DNA from: a virus
Virus record (IMG/VR): IMGVR_UViG_3300035034_000168
Coordinates: 1-21,736 of that record
Strand: one strand, 5' to 3'
Length of the DNA: 21,736 nt
The translations under genes were made by a program, and so were the position numbers. Positions 1-7,175 of this stretch are shown here, in pieces (within the stretch, counting starts at the first letter, position 1; the number at the start of each line of letters is the position of its first letter). The notes below the pieces were generated by a model that was not told the DNA's origin, did not search any database, and worked only from the letters and a program-made list of their open reading frames with translations.

Positions 1-385
1 AACTAGGATAACCCAGTACGTTTTTCATATTTCTAAATGCACTCCGACTTTGATGCACTGCTTTTGCAGGCTTTCCGTTTTGATGTATATATCCGCCAGA
101 CATACCCACCAAAATGCAACCCTTAGTCTCAGACGCCCAATTACCGATATGAAATAATATATCAGTCCTACCCTTTACGTTCTCAACTTTCCAAACGTTC
201 TTATGTTTCGGTGATTCATGCGTAATAACAGAATACACACCCTCTGGTATGCAGCTTATTTTTTTCTGATTACCCAAATTAGGTAACTCTAAAGTATACC
301 AAATTGGATTCTCCTCGCCCAAAATAGATAACGTGCCGATTGTTGCATCATTAAAATATGTTCTTTTAAGTATTAATTCTTTCAT
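1..385 (-). CDS. DUF5675-like phage protein, candidate lysis enzyme (3' end outside window)
   Basis: The reading frame starts at ATG 385 and stays open to the window edge (128 codons seen). Its ATG overlaps the TGA of the upstream coiled-coil gene as ATGA, so the two are probably translationally coupled. The residues resemble the DUF5675 family of phage proteins: an N-terminal beta-rich part, WYTLELP near residues 29-35, SCIPEGVY at 45-52, then ILFHIGNW at 76-83 and GCILVG at 89-94. The His79...Cys90 pair in an HIGN/GC setting recalls the catalytic His/Cys of L,D-transpeptidase folds. That comparison is my inference; catalysis is not established here. Placement right after a holin-like and a one-TM gene suggests a cell-wall or lysis role. 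The C-terminus cannot be judged because it is outside the window. Confidence 0.75.
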   Translation of the reverse strand, partial: MKELILKRTYFNDATIGTLSILGEENPIWYTLELPNLGNQKKISCIPEGVYSVITHESPKHKNVWKVENVKGRTDILFHIGNWASETKGCILVGMSGGYIHQNGKPAKAVHQSRSAFRNMKNVLGYPS

Positions 386-681
386 TTTTCTAACTTTTTT
401 CTAATGTTTAAGATTTCTTTGTCATTCATATGTACGTTGTATTTTAATACACTCTGGTTTTCTTTTATCTCATGTAGCAGGCGACTGTTACCATTTATTT
501 GTATTTTAACATCTTGGTAAAACCATATCGTTAATGATAAAAACACCACACCGACTGTAAGCAAAATGCCTATCACCGCCTTAATGTACGGAAGGAACGT
601 CTGCAAGCAATCCCTATTGATTTGCTTAACCCGCTTTTCAAATAGCGCATCCTCCTCCTTTTGTGTCATTCTCACCACCAT
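382..681 (-). CDS. Small one-TM coiled-coil protein of the lysis cassette
   Basis: This frame encodes 99 aa from ATG 681, or 95 aa from ATG 669. The second start has a GGTG-rich stretch just upstream and avoids most of the overlap with the previous gene, so it may be the real one. The protein has a charged N-terminal helix with a basic patch (KRVKQINR), one membrane segment around residues 36-56 (VIGILLTVGVVFLSLTIWF), and a polar C-terminal half of about 40 residues predicted to be helical or coiled. The positive-inside rule would put the C-terminus in the periplasm. Such a shape fits an inner-membrane spanin-like protein or a holin partner, but no family signature was recognised. It lies between a holin-like gene and the DUF5675-like gene, with overlaps on both sides. 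Confidence 0.7.
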   Translation of the reverse strand: MVVRMTQKEEDALFEKRVKQINRDCLQTFLPYIKAVIGILLTVGVVFLSLTIWFYQDVKIQINGNSRLLHEIKENQSVLKYNVHMNDKEILNIRKKLEK

Positions 682-920
682 AAGTACGATACCGCTATGT
701 AATCAAATAAAAACCATAAGCTTAACATCAGTATAACAAATGCAACCAAATGTTTAAAGCCCTCTTTTTTTGGAATAGTTTTATAAATATAAAAAGACTG
801 CACCAATATAACTAAATACATTGATATTATATTAACTTGCCATGCCACATCACCCTCTAACCTTTGCGTTAAGATGCAAGGGAATATCAGTAATGATAAT
901 GTTATTATTAAACTAGGCAT
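672..920 (-). CDS. Small multi-TM protein, holin-like
   Basis: An 82-aa, strongly hydrophobic protein with three probable membrane segments, around residues 2-18, 28-48 and 57-80, separated by short charged loops (RLEGD; KTIPKKEGFKH). It ends in two tryptophans. Size, hydrophobicity and position, just before a one-TM coiled-coil gene and a DUF5675-like gene, fit a phage holin. No sequence family was recognised, so holin is an inference. Its ATG (918-920) overlaps the stop of the preceding 37-aa gene by 8 nt, and its own TGA overlaps the next frame if that one starts at 681. There is no independent strong ribosome binding site, which suggests coupling to the gene upstream. Confidence 0.65.
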   Translation of the reverse strand: MPSLIITLSLLIFPCILTQRLEGDVAWQVNIISMYLVILVQSFYIYKTIPKKEGFKHLVAFVILMLSLWFLFDYIAVSYLWW

Positions 921-1026
921 TCTTTGTCCTTGGCTTGCTAAGCTTTGGCGTTGGGATGGTCTTACTTCCCTTATTGATAATGCGTTGTATTTTAACCGAT
1001 GGTTTAGTTTTTGGTGCTTTAGCCAT
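913..1026 (-). CDS. Basic 37-aa small protein
   Basis: A short frame of 37 codons plus TAG, starting at ATG 1026, 2 nt after the stop of the 418-aa virion protein gene. An AGGAG motif sits about 8 nt upstream of the ATG, inside the end of the preceding gene. The product is rich in Lys, Pro and Thr (it begins MAKAPKTKPSVK), has no acidic residues and no membrane segment. Its stop overlaps the start of the holin-like gene by 8 nt. The close packing and good ribosome binding site support a real gene. Function is unknown; it could also act mainly as a coupling leader for the holin-like gene. Confidence 0.6.
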   Translation of the reverse strand: MAKAPKTKPSVKIQRIINKGSKTIPTPKLSKPRTKNA

Positions 1027-1028
1027 TA

Positions 1029-2285
1029 TTATACTCCTATTACTTTTGATATATTTGCCGTTGCAACGCCCATTACCTTTGCTATAGCAGCAGGCGCTAC
1101 TCCGTTTACTGTGTTTGCGTAATTACCGCCAGCACCCGCAGGCGTGACAAATATTGCCCCCGATACAGCGTATAACGCTGCATTAGAACCTGTTGCTCTA
1201 AAGTTTAGCAAATCTCCTGAACTAGCAGAATCCGTATTGATAGCGTCTGTGTAAACTGCGTCTGTCGATGCAGCTATGGTTATATTCTGGTTAGCGTCTA
1301 CCCCCCCGATGCGCAGAGCAACTGCGGTGGGACTTGTTGATCCGTTAAACCTAGATTTAATAGCCATGTTTTTTATATTTATATCAAAAGGAGTCGGCCA
1401 CTGCACAAGAGACTCGGTTGCTCCCCCAGTTATTTCACCGCACAATGGGAAAAAATTTGCTGAGTTTAATTCATTTAACCCAGTCGAACCTAAGATGAAC
1501 CCCGTTTCTGCGGGATCGAATTTATGCCCGCTGCCTTTTAATACTATACCCCCAGACCCCGACCCTGTAGTTATTGACGTATTGTAGAAATCACCAAGAC
1601 CTATGGTGTCTGTGTTGGTAACATCCTCTTTTACTCCTGTTTGTCCAGATGAATAAGCCACCGTCTGATTGCCATTACTTCCGTTTTTTCTGAACCGAAA
1701 AGTGGTTGTAGATGTCCTTGCGTTAGATGATACATTTATTTGGAAATTGCTGGAAGTCCCTGCAATAGGTGAAACCGCTGCATAACGTTCATCTGTTGAT
1801 AGTCCATTAGCTCCCCTCAAGGGTATATACCTTGTGGTACTCGCATTACTCATAATTGTGTTGCTGTCACAGTTTTCGGGGAATGCTGAACCACTTGAAG
1901 GCTCAAATTGAACCTCAATAAATTGTGTAACTATAGACCCGCTGCCTGTCGATGTAACTTGCCTTAATGATAGAGTATCTCCGTCTGAAATTGAAACGCT
2001 ACCAGTTGCCGATTGTGTGCCAGTTGCACCCCCCGCCACCGTCAGTGTCAGCGCAGAAGCCGAACCATTGACCATTAAAGCATAGGTAGTGTTTGTGCCT
2101 CTACCGTTCGATTTAACTATTGCCCTGATTAATGTGGCATTTCCTGCAACTCGACATGTATGCGCTGCATCACTTTCTGTTGTCTTTGAAAAAATGGCGT
2201 ACGAGTTACCTATAGGGCAGTATCTTGTAGCACTGTTTGTGGAAAAACCAAAAGCATTTGCCGAGGATGATATAATCTTTGCCAT
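1029..2285 (-). CDS. Virion/tail protein with three tandem beta-rich modules
   Basis: A 418-aa protein, low in Lys and rich in Gly, Ser, Thr, Asn and Ala, typical of extracellular phage structural proteins. I see three diverged copies of one module, about residues 20-127, 151-256 and 276-381. Each starts with an aromatic-x-P motif (RYCPIG, RYIPLRG, NFFPLCG), continues through a strand with NG or GG turns (MVNGSAS, RKNGSNG, RIGGVDA) and ends with a GD plus TGS segment. Behind them, residues 393-418 form a short tandem peptide repeat, VNGVAPAAIAK then VMGVATANISK then VIGV. An AGGAG ribosome binding site lies about 8 nt before the ATG, inside the preceding gene. No named family was recognised. 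It probably decorates the tail or capsid or forms a receptor-facing appendage. Confidence 0.75.
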   Translation of the reverse strand: MAKIISSSANAFGFSTNSATRYCPIGNSYAIFSKTTESDAAHTCRVAGNATLIRAIVKSNGRGTNTTYALMVNGSASALTLTVAGGATGTQSATGSVSISDGDTLSLRQVTSTGSGSIVTQFIEVQFEPSSGSAFPENCDSNTIMSNASTTRYIPLRGANGLSTDERYAAVSPIAGTSSNFQINVSSNARTSTTTFRFRKNGSNGNQTVAYSSGQTGVKEDVTNTDTIGLGDFYNTSITTGSGSGGIVLKGSGHKFDPAETGFILGSTGLNELNSANFFPLCGEITGGATESLVQWPTPFDINIKNMAIKSRFNGSTSPTAVALRIGGVDANQNITIAASTDAVYTDAINTDSASSGDLLNFRATGSNAALYAVSGAIFVTPAGAGGNYANTVNGVAPAAIAKVMGVATANISKVIGV

Positions 2286-2287
2286 CG

Positions 2288-2647
2288 CTATTTCTCCTGC
2301 ACTTGGTCTGCTTTTCTAACGAGTTCATTCCTTCTTGTTTTATCACGCATTGTAGGAAAATCAGTAAAAACCCTTCCGTTTTTGACTACAAACTCTGGCT
2401 GATGTTTAAAGTCCTCACCATTAATTGTGTTGATTTTTTCATCTTCATTAAGATTTTTTAACAATTCCGATTTAAGAACAAAATTGACAAACACACATTT
2501 GCCCACCATTTCATCATAGGTAACATCCTCCGAGTTAGGTTTTTGCCGAACCTCTATAGCCTCAAAAGTGTCTAAATCTGAATCATACCTCTCAACAACT
2601 GTAACGCCAGGGTATAAAGGGGTTGTCCATAAGTATGTGCTTATCAT
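2288..2647 (-). CDS. Hypothetical 119-aa tail-region protein
   Basis: A 119-aa, mixed-charge protein beginning MISTYLWTTPLYPGVTV, with a likely beta-rich first half and a charged C-terminal end (RDKTRRNELVRKADQVQ) that looks helical. No membrane segment, signal peptide or known motif was seen. Its ATG is 1 nt after the stop of the 25-aa ORF, so it is probably translated by coupling, and its stop is 2 nt before the start of the 418-aa modular protein. Sitting between two fibre-type genes it could be a fibre chaperone or a small tail component, but this is only positional inference. Confidence 0.65.
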   Translation of the reverse strand: MISTYLWTTPLYPGVTVVERYDSDLDTFEAIEVRQKPNSEDVTYDEMVGKCVFVNFVLKSELLKNLNEDEKINTINGEDFKHQPEFVVKNGRVFTDFPTMRDKTRRNELVRKADQVQEK

Positions 2648-2648
2648 C

Positions 2649-2726
2649 CTATGCTATCTCAATATAAGTTACACTGATATGTATGTTTAAATGCTTTGCA
2701 AAGTCTGGTGTCCAAGAAATAGGCAT
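2649..2726 (-). CDS. 25-aa ORF with very strong ribosome binding site
   Basis: The 105-nt space after the collagen-like fibre gene holds a 25-codon frame starting at ATG 2726. It is preceded by AAGGAGGT, a near-perfect anti-Shine-Dalgarno match with about 6 nt spacing, the best in the window. The peptide begins MPISWTPDFAKHLN and has no membrane segment. Its TAG is followed after a single base by the ATG of the 119-aa gene, which itself lacks a good ribosome binding site. It is either a genuine small virion or regulatory peptide or a coupling leader that loads ribosomes for the next gene. Confidence 0.55.
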   Translation of the reverse strand: MPISWTPDFAKHLNIHISVTYIEIA

Positions 2727-2752
2727 ATGATAACCTCCTTTTTTTATTTTAT

Positions 2753-5134
2753 TTACGCAACTTCAACCCAAGCGCCGCTTGGTAAAAAGTAAACTACATC
2801 CGCTGAAATAGCATACCCTGCAACACGAACTATATCACCTGTTGCTGATGGTGCTGTTTCTGTTAATTCTCCCGCCGTTAAGCCTACATACAATATAGCG
2901 CCTACAGTCCAATTATAAGTATCGTCACGAACAAAGCTACCAGATAATGCAACTATCATAGGGTTAGTGTCGCTTGAGGCTTCTACGGATATCCCTAGCA
3001 TACCTGTTGCCGTTGCCGCTGCATCTGCATCCGTTTTTAGCCATTTACCACCTGACCCTAGATAACATAACTCACCTATGCCAATAGTTGCGCCTGCGTT
3101 AATCGTGTTAGTTGTTAATCCTGTTGCTGTGTGGTCTGCATCTGGCGTTGCGTCAATCCGCAATTCTTGAACGTCTGTTATCTTTTGACCATTTGCGTCT
3201 AAATCACCACCTAATTGTGGTGATGTATCTGTGACAATATTTGGCGCTATATCAGCCGTTCCGTCAAAACTAACACCGCCAATGTTTCTAGCTGTTGCAA
3301 GTGCCGTAGCCGTTCCCGCATTGCCTGATACCGCCGTTTGGTCGCCTGTGTTTGTACCTGATAAATTATTAGCCGCTATATTACCTGAGTCATCAGCCGT
3401 TACACCGCTATCTTGTAGCAATTTACCTGTTGTTGTGTCAAATCGTGCTAAGGCGTTATTTGTTGCGCTAGATGGTCCAACTACATCACCACTCCCGCCC
3501 CCGCCAAACTCTGAGAAATCCGCATATTTTAAGACGTTACTATCGGACGTATCTTGTATTAAAATCTTGTCATTACTAGCAGGCGTTCCTAAATCCGTTA
3601 GCGTTGCACCGTCAAGAGCGTCAGTTACATTAGCTTCGTCTGTGACATCAGCGCTCGTTTCAATTCCCGATAATTTCGTTTCTTCTGCAGACGTATAACT
3701 TGCCGTTGTATTATCTAAAACGGTGGCATGCGCCTGTACGTCTGAGCCGATTGCAAGACCTAAAGTAGTCCTTTGAGCTGAGGCGTTTGCATCATCTAGT
3801 ATAGCCCTGCCTGCTGCTGTGCAAGCTATTTCTTGAACAACGCCACCGCCTGAGCTTGAACGCCCTAGCAGCCTATCTGTAGCAGTGGTATTTTGCATCT
3901 TAGCATAAGTAACAGCGTCATCAGCTATTGTTGCCGCATTACCACTGGACGTTACATCGCCTGTTAAATTTGCATTAGTTGTAACTGTGTCCGCATTACC
4001 TGTTACATCACCTGTGATATTTCCCGCAAAACCAGTAGCCGTTAGTATCGCTGTCGAACTATTAAATGTTATACCAGAATTAGTCTTAGGCTCTAAATCG
4101 CCTGTTGCTGCGGTAAAAAAGGCTGGAAAACAAGTAGTATCACTTGCTTCATCTGCTACGGTTATATCTGTTGGAGTTCCGCCACCGCCGCCCGCTGGTA
4201 AATCATCGTAATCTATCTGTCTATTGCCTACGCCCGCTTCAAAAATAATTAACTTATCACCAGAAGCAAAAGCCGTTCTCGCCGTTAGATTCTCGATATC
4301 TATTGCGGTTGCTATTTCTGCGCCTGTCTGGTCTGCCGTTGCACTAGCCTCAATACCTGCCAACTTAGAGACTGCCGCATCATCATAAGCGTTGGTATCA
4401 GCATTTGCCTCATAAGCCGCCTTAACCTCGCTATTGGTCATATCACCAGTGTTTGTACCTGATAAATTATTAGCCGTAACATTGCCAGAGTCATCTATGG
4501 TAGCGCCGCTATCTTGGATAGCCTTACCAGTTGTTCCGTCATAACGTGTGATTGCGTTATTCGTTGCACTAGATGGTCCAACTACATCACCTGAGCCTGC
4601 AACCGCCCCCGCTTCCCATTTATTAGTTGCTGAGTTGTATTTTAAAACCTGCCCATTTACCGCATTAAATACGTCTGTATCTTCTAGTTGGTCTAATTCT
4701 GTATAAGAGTTACCATGCCATTGTGCGTTTTGACCGTCTTTACCTTTTAAAGATTTAATAAAATCTTCTTCCTCACCTTCATTTCCTTGACTTAACCAAA
4801 CTTGATAAGCTGATGCACCGTCTAATCCCGCTACTCCTTCGGCTCCATTTAAGCCCTTGTCACCTTTGGCACCAACCTCACCTTTTTCTCCCTTTGCGCC
4901 TGTCTCACCTTTTTCTCCCTTTGCGCCTGTCTCACCTGCCTCTCCTTTTTCGCCACGTTCTCCACGTTCTCCACTCGCACCTACTTTGCCCGCTTCACCT
5001 TGCAAAGAATCTATCATTTGATTTAACAAGTCTCGAGGTTTTGGCAATATAGCTTTATCACCCTTATCACCCTTCTCGCCTTTTTCCCCTTCAAAACCTA
5101 AGTTTATATTGAGTAAGTCGTCAAATTCATCCAT
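2753..5134 (-). CDS. Collagen-like tail fibre protein
   Basis: A 793-aa fibre. It starts with a short acidic segment, then Gly-X-Y triplets at about residues 16-27 and an unbroken run of 21 triplets at 46-108, rich in GEK, GAK and GER, which should form a trimeric collagen-like rod. Next comes AYQVWLSQGNEGEEEDFIKSLKG (109-131 in outline), a motif common in phage fibres. The shaft has repeats: residues 181-231 and 548-598 are near copies containing GDVVGPSSATNNA and NNLSGTNTGD, with KLAGIEASA/KLSGIETSA variants between. The C-terminal 120 residues are a compact beta-rich domain, probably the tip. The ATG directly follows the TAA of the XkdW-like gene. Role: host adsorption. No endosialidase or lyase motif was seen. 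Confidence 0.85.
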   Translation of the reverse strand: MDEFDDLLNINLGFEGEKGEKGDKGDKAILPKPRDLLNQMIDSLQGEAGKVGASGERGERGEKGEAGETGAKGEKGETGAKGEKGEVGAKGDKGLNGAEGVAGLDGASAYQVWLSQGNEGEEEDFIKSLKGKDGQNAQWHGNSYTELDQLEDTDVFNAVNGQVLKYNSATNKWEAGAVAGSGDVVGPSSATNNAITRYDGTTGKAIQDSGATIDDSGNVTANNLSGTNTGDMTNSEVKAAYEANADTNAYDDAAVSKLAGIEASATADQTGAEIATAIDIENLTARTAFASGDKLIIFEAGVGNRQIDYDDLPAGGGGGTPTDITVADEASDTTCFPAFFTAATGDLEPKTNSGITFNSSTAILTATGFAGNITGDVTGNADTVTTNANLTGDVTSSGNAATIADDAVTYAKMQNTTATDRLLGRSSSGGGVVQEIACTAAGRAILDDANASAQRTTLGLAIGSDVQAHATVLDNTTASYTSAEETKLSGIETSADVTDEANVTDALDGATLTDLGTPASNDKILIQDTSDSNVLKYADFSEFGGGGSGDVVGPSSATNNALARFDTTTGKLLQDSGVTADDSGNIAANNLSGTNTGDQTAVSGNAGTATALATARNIGGVSFDGTADIAPNIVTDTSPQLGGDLDANGQKITDVQELRIDATPDADHTATGLTTNTINAGATIGIGELCYLGSGGKWLKTDADAAATATGMLGISVEASSDTNPMIVALSGSFVRDDTYNWTVGAILYVGLTAGELTETAPSATGDIVRVAGYAISADVVYFLPSGAWVEVA
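3348..3490 (-). repeat. Direct repeat copy B within fibre gene
   Basis: This 143-nt segment matches 4449-4591 at a constant offset of 1101 nt. It contains an exact 28-nt match (3348-3375) and an exact 23-nt match (3468-3490). It encodes the second shaft repeat of the collagen-like fibre. The offset is a multiple of three, so recombination between the copies would remove 367 codons and keep the frame. Confidence 0.8.
4449..4591 (-). repeat. Direct repeat copy A within fibre gene
   Basis: Partner of 3348-3490, with exact matches at 4449-4476 (28 nt) and 4569-4591 (23 nt). It encodes the first shaft repeat of the fibre, directly after the collagen-like region. Confidence 0.8.
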
Positions 5135-5461
5135 TTACTTTACCTTTTTTGGGTGTCTGGTTTTAATTTCATCATCACGCTGCCTTAGCTTCTCAATACC
5201 ATTATCTATTAGGTATTCTAGCTGTTCTGCTATTGTACCACGTTCTGCGTTGCGTTGCTGAATAATTGCTAACACCTCTCTATTTGGTGCGTCTGCCTGC
5301 CAATCCCGCTCTTTTTGTTCTATGTCGTCAAAGATTTTCTTATCTAGTACCTTGTCTAACATAACAGGTAACGCACCATTTTTACCAGCGTGGCAAGGTG
5401 TGTCATCTGCAACTTCTACTATATTACCGTCTTTATCTTGTACTGTTTTCATTCTAATCAT
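5135..5461 (-). CDS. XkdW-like small tail protein / fibre accessory
   Basis: A 108-aa charged protein. The C-terminal part, from about residue 68, shows the pattern RGTIAEQLEYLID...IEKLRQRDDEIKTRHPK, which resembles the C-terminal region of XkdW-type phage proteins (EQLD...IK..YPK). The N-terminus (KTVQDKDGNIVEV) is beta-like. A GGAG motif lies 7 nt before ATG 5461; a second ATG at 5452 is less well placed. Its TAA abuts the ATG of the collagen-like fibre. XkdW-like proteins are usually encoded beside fibre genes and may help fibre assembly; the exact role is not known. Confidence 0.65.
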   Translation of the reverse strand: MIRMKTVQDKDGNIVEVADDTPCHAGKNGALPVMLDKVLDKKIFDDIEQKERDWQADAPNREVLAIIQQRNAERGTIAEQLEYLIDNGIEKLRQRDDEIKTRHPKKVK

Positions 5462-5494
5462 TATAAAACTCCGATTGTTTTAGTTGGTTTTATA

Positions 5495-7018
5495 TTATCT
5501 AATGCCATGCAACTCAATAATTCCAGACAAAATAGAGCCTGTGCTTGCGCTAATCCTGAGCGCATTAACTGCCGAAGCTGTATTAATCTGGGCTATCAAT
5601 ACCCCGCCTTGTGCATTAACTGAATCATTCATATGAATCAAATCACCTCTAACGGCTTTATACAAACTACTACTTGATGGATTCGTTATTATTATATCAC
5701 CTGATATACCCGACTCATTTGTATTATTACCAACATCCGAGGCAAATAATAAACTACTAGCACCTGAACTTGCGGAAGCTGAATACGTGGTATTTCCCGC
5801 TACAAGGTTTTGAGATTGGTATTCGTAAGTCGTGCCAGCTATATAAGAAGAACCACCATCCGTAGAAGCTGTCAGGTTAAAACTAACCGCATTTGTTACT
5901 GGTATTACATTTGTAAATCTTAACATATAAGATTTGTACGTAGAATTTATACTGCTCGTGAAATCTATCGAAGCTGAAGAACTAGCAGTTTGCGTTTCTA
6001 ACAACCTCAATACCCCTTTAATTTCGTTTAGAGCAACTTTTTTAGTAGCATTACTGTCACTAATATCCGTAAATATAAACGTGTCAGCATCAACAGGCGT
6101 TCCGCTACTTACCCCGCTAATATCACTAATTGAGCCTGTCACTCCTGTAGCTCCTCGCTCACCAGTTAAATACATAGTCCAATCAGCAAGTGTTCCACTA
6201 CCACCGATTGTGGCAACTATCACCGTTAAAGTCGTGCCAGAATAACTTGCAATAGTTCCCCACATAAAATTTGCATCTGGGTCTGCATCACTAGCTATTA
6301 GTATAAATTGCCCCGCCGATAATGCTAAATCAGCCGCCACTGTAAAAGCTTTACTGCCCGTCTCTATAGCCAAACTTGTTGTTGAAGTAATCGTTAATTG
6401 CCCCGCATAAACTCCCGCCTGAGTCTCACTAGTCGCTGCCGCCGCCGCTCTTGCCGCCGCATCCGCTGCCGAACTTGAAGCCGCACCAACTAATAAAGAT
6501 GGGGCAGATACATATATATTATTTGTTCCACTTGCAGGAGCCGTCGAAAATGTTAACGTAGTGCCAGATATTGTGTAAGCACTTGGATTTACAATCTCGT
6601 ACCCGACTTCATCCGCGACACTGGCATCAACCCATACATATATAGCCTTCTCATCAGTTCCTAAGTCGTCTGAGGTGGTAAACGCTGTTAATGAGCCGTT
6701 CCCGCTAAACGTTTCAAAATACGCATTAGACGCAGATGGCAACGCTGTAAAAGATGTTACATTGTCCGTTGTGCTGATAGTGACATCTAAAGAGTCTTTT
6801 ACAATAAATTTATATGAACCACTTATCCAAATACTAGCCTTACCCACGCTATCCAAAATAATAGGGTTATCGAGCTGAACGTCGCCTGCGGCTGTTGTGA
6901 AAGCTGCTTTATTTGTAGTTGTTCCCGCCTCATAAGTATACACCTTGCCACCAGATAAAGGAGTCACACCATCTGAGCCAAAAAATTGTAATACTGGGCT
7001 TGTCATTAATACTGCCAT
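5495..7018 (-). CDS. Tail fibre/spike with tailspike-like head-binding N-terminus
   Basis: A 507-aa protein. Residues 5-90 (PVLQFFGSDGVTPLSGGKVYTY...NPIILDSVGKASIWISGSYKFIVKD) follow the pattern of the head-binding domain found at the start of many podovirus tailspikes and fibres. Residues 100-172 look like another beta domain and 173-202 are Ala/Ser-rich, probably a helical neck. A GATGVTG element occurs near residue 290, followed by an ISDISGVSSGTP linker. The last 160 residues form a beta-rich C-terminal domain with a SYMLRFTNVIP start and a closing SGIIELHGI, typical of marine and freshwater phage fibres. AGAGGA lies upstream of ATG 7018. It is preceded by a 157-nt gap, the longest one in the virion gene block. 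No hydrolase motif was seen. Confidence 0.8.
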   Translation of the reverse strand: MAVLMTSPVLQFFGSDGVTPLSGGKVYTYEAGTTTNKAAFTTAAGDVQLDNPIILDSVGKASIWISGSYKFIVKDSLDVTISTTDNVTSFTALPSASNAYFETFSGNGSLTAFTTSDDLGTDEKAIYVWVDASVADEVGYEIVNPSAYTISGTTLTFSTAPASGTNNIYVSAPSLLVGAASSSAADAAARAAAAATSETQAGVYAGQLTITSTTSLAIETGSKAFTVAADLALSAGQFILIASDADPDANFMWGTIASYSGTTLTVIVATIGGSGTLADWTMYLTGERGATGVTGSISDISGVSSGTPVDADTFIFTDISDSNATKKVALNEIKGVLRLLETQTASSSASIDFTSSINSTYKSYMLRFTNVIPVTNAVSFNLTASTDGGSSYIAGTTYEYQSQNLVAGNTTYSASASSGASSLLFASDVGNNTNESGISGDIIITNPSSSSLYKAVRGDLIHMNDSVNAQGGVLIAQINTASAVNALRISASTGSILSGIIELHGIR

Positions 7019-7175
7019 GTAATCCTCTATTGTTATTGTCTTTCGTTTGTGTTACCGTCTGTGTATGGACTTAGAAATATACTATCTTAACCTTCTCAAG
7101 GCACTTAACACCATTTCGTGGTTGCTATTTTTTATCCTTCTCACTTTACTTTATCCTTATTTTTTATAGCTATTC

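Noticed and set aside
4813-5052. Plus-strand 79-aa frame with repeated LFLPLRLSHL pattern
   Set aside because: The repeat is the reverse reading of the collagen-like Gly-X-Y codons in the fibre gene.
2753-7018. Diversity-generating retroelement or phase-variable fibre cassette
   Set aside because: No reverse transcriptase, template repeat or invertase gene is visible; the fibre repeats are ordinary in-frame shaft repeats.
7019-7175. 157-nt gap between ejection and fibre genes: possible promoter or tiny GTG gene
   Set aside because: It contains a 10-bp direct repeat (7093-7102 and 7173-7182) and a 20-codon GTG frame, but -35/-10 spacing is wrong, no clean hairpin with U-run is present, and the frame has only a weak ribosome binding site.
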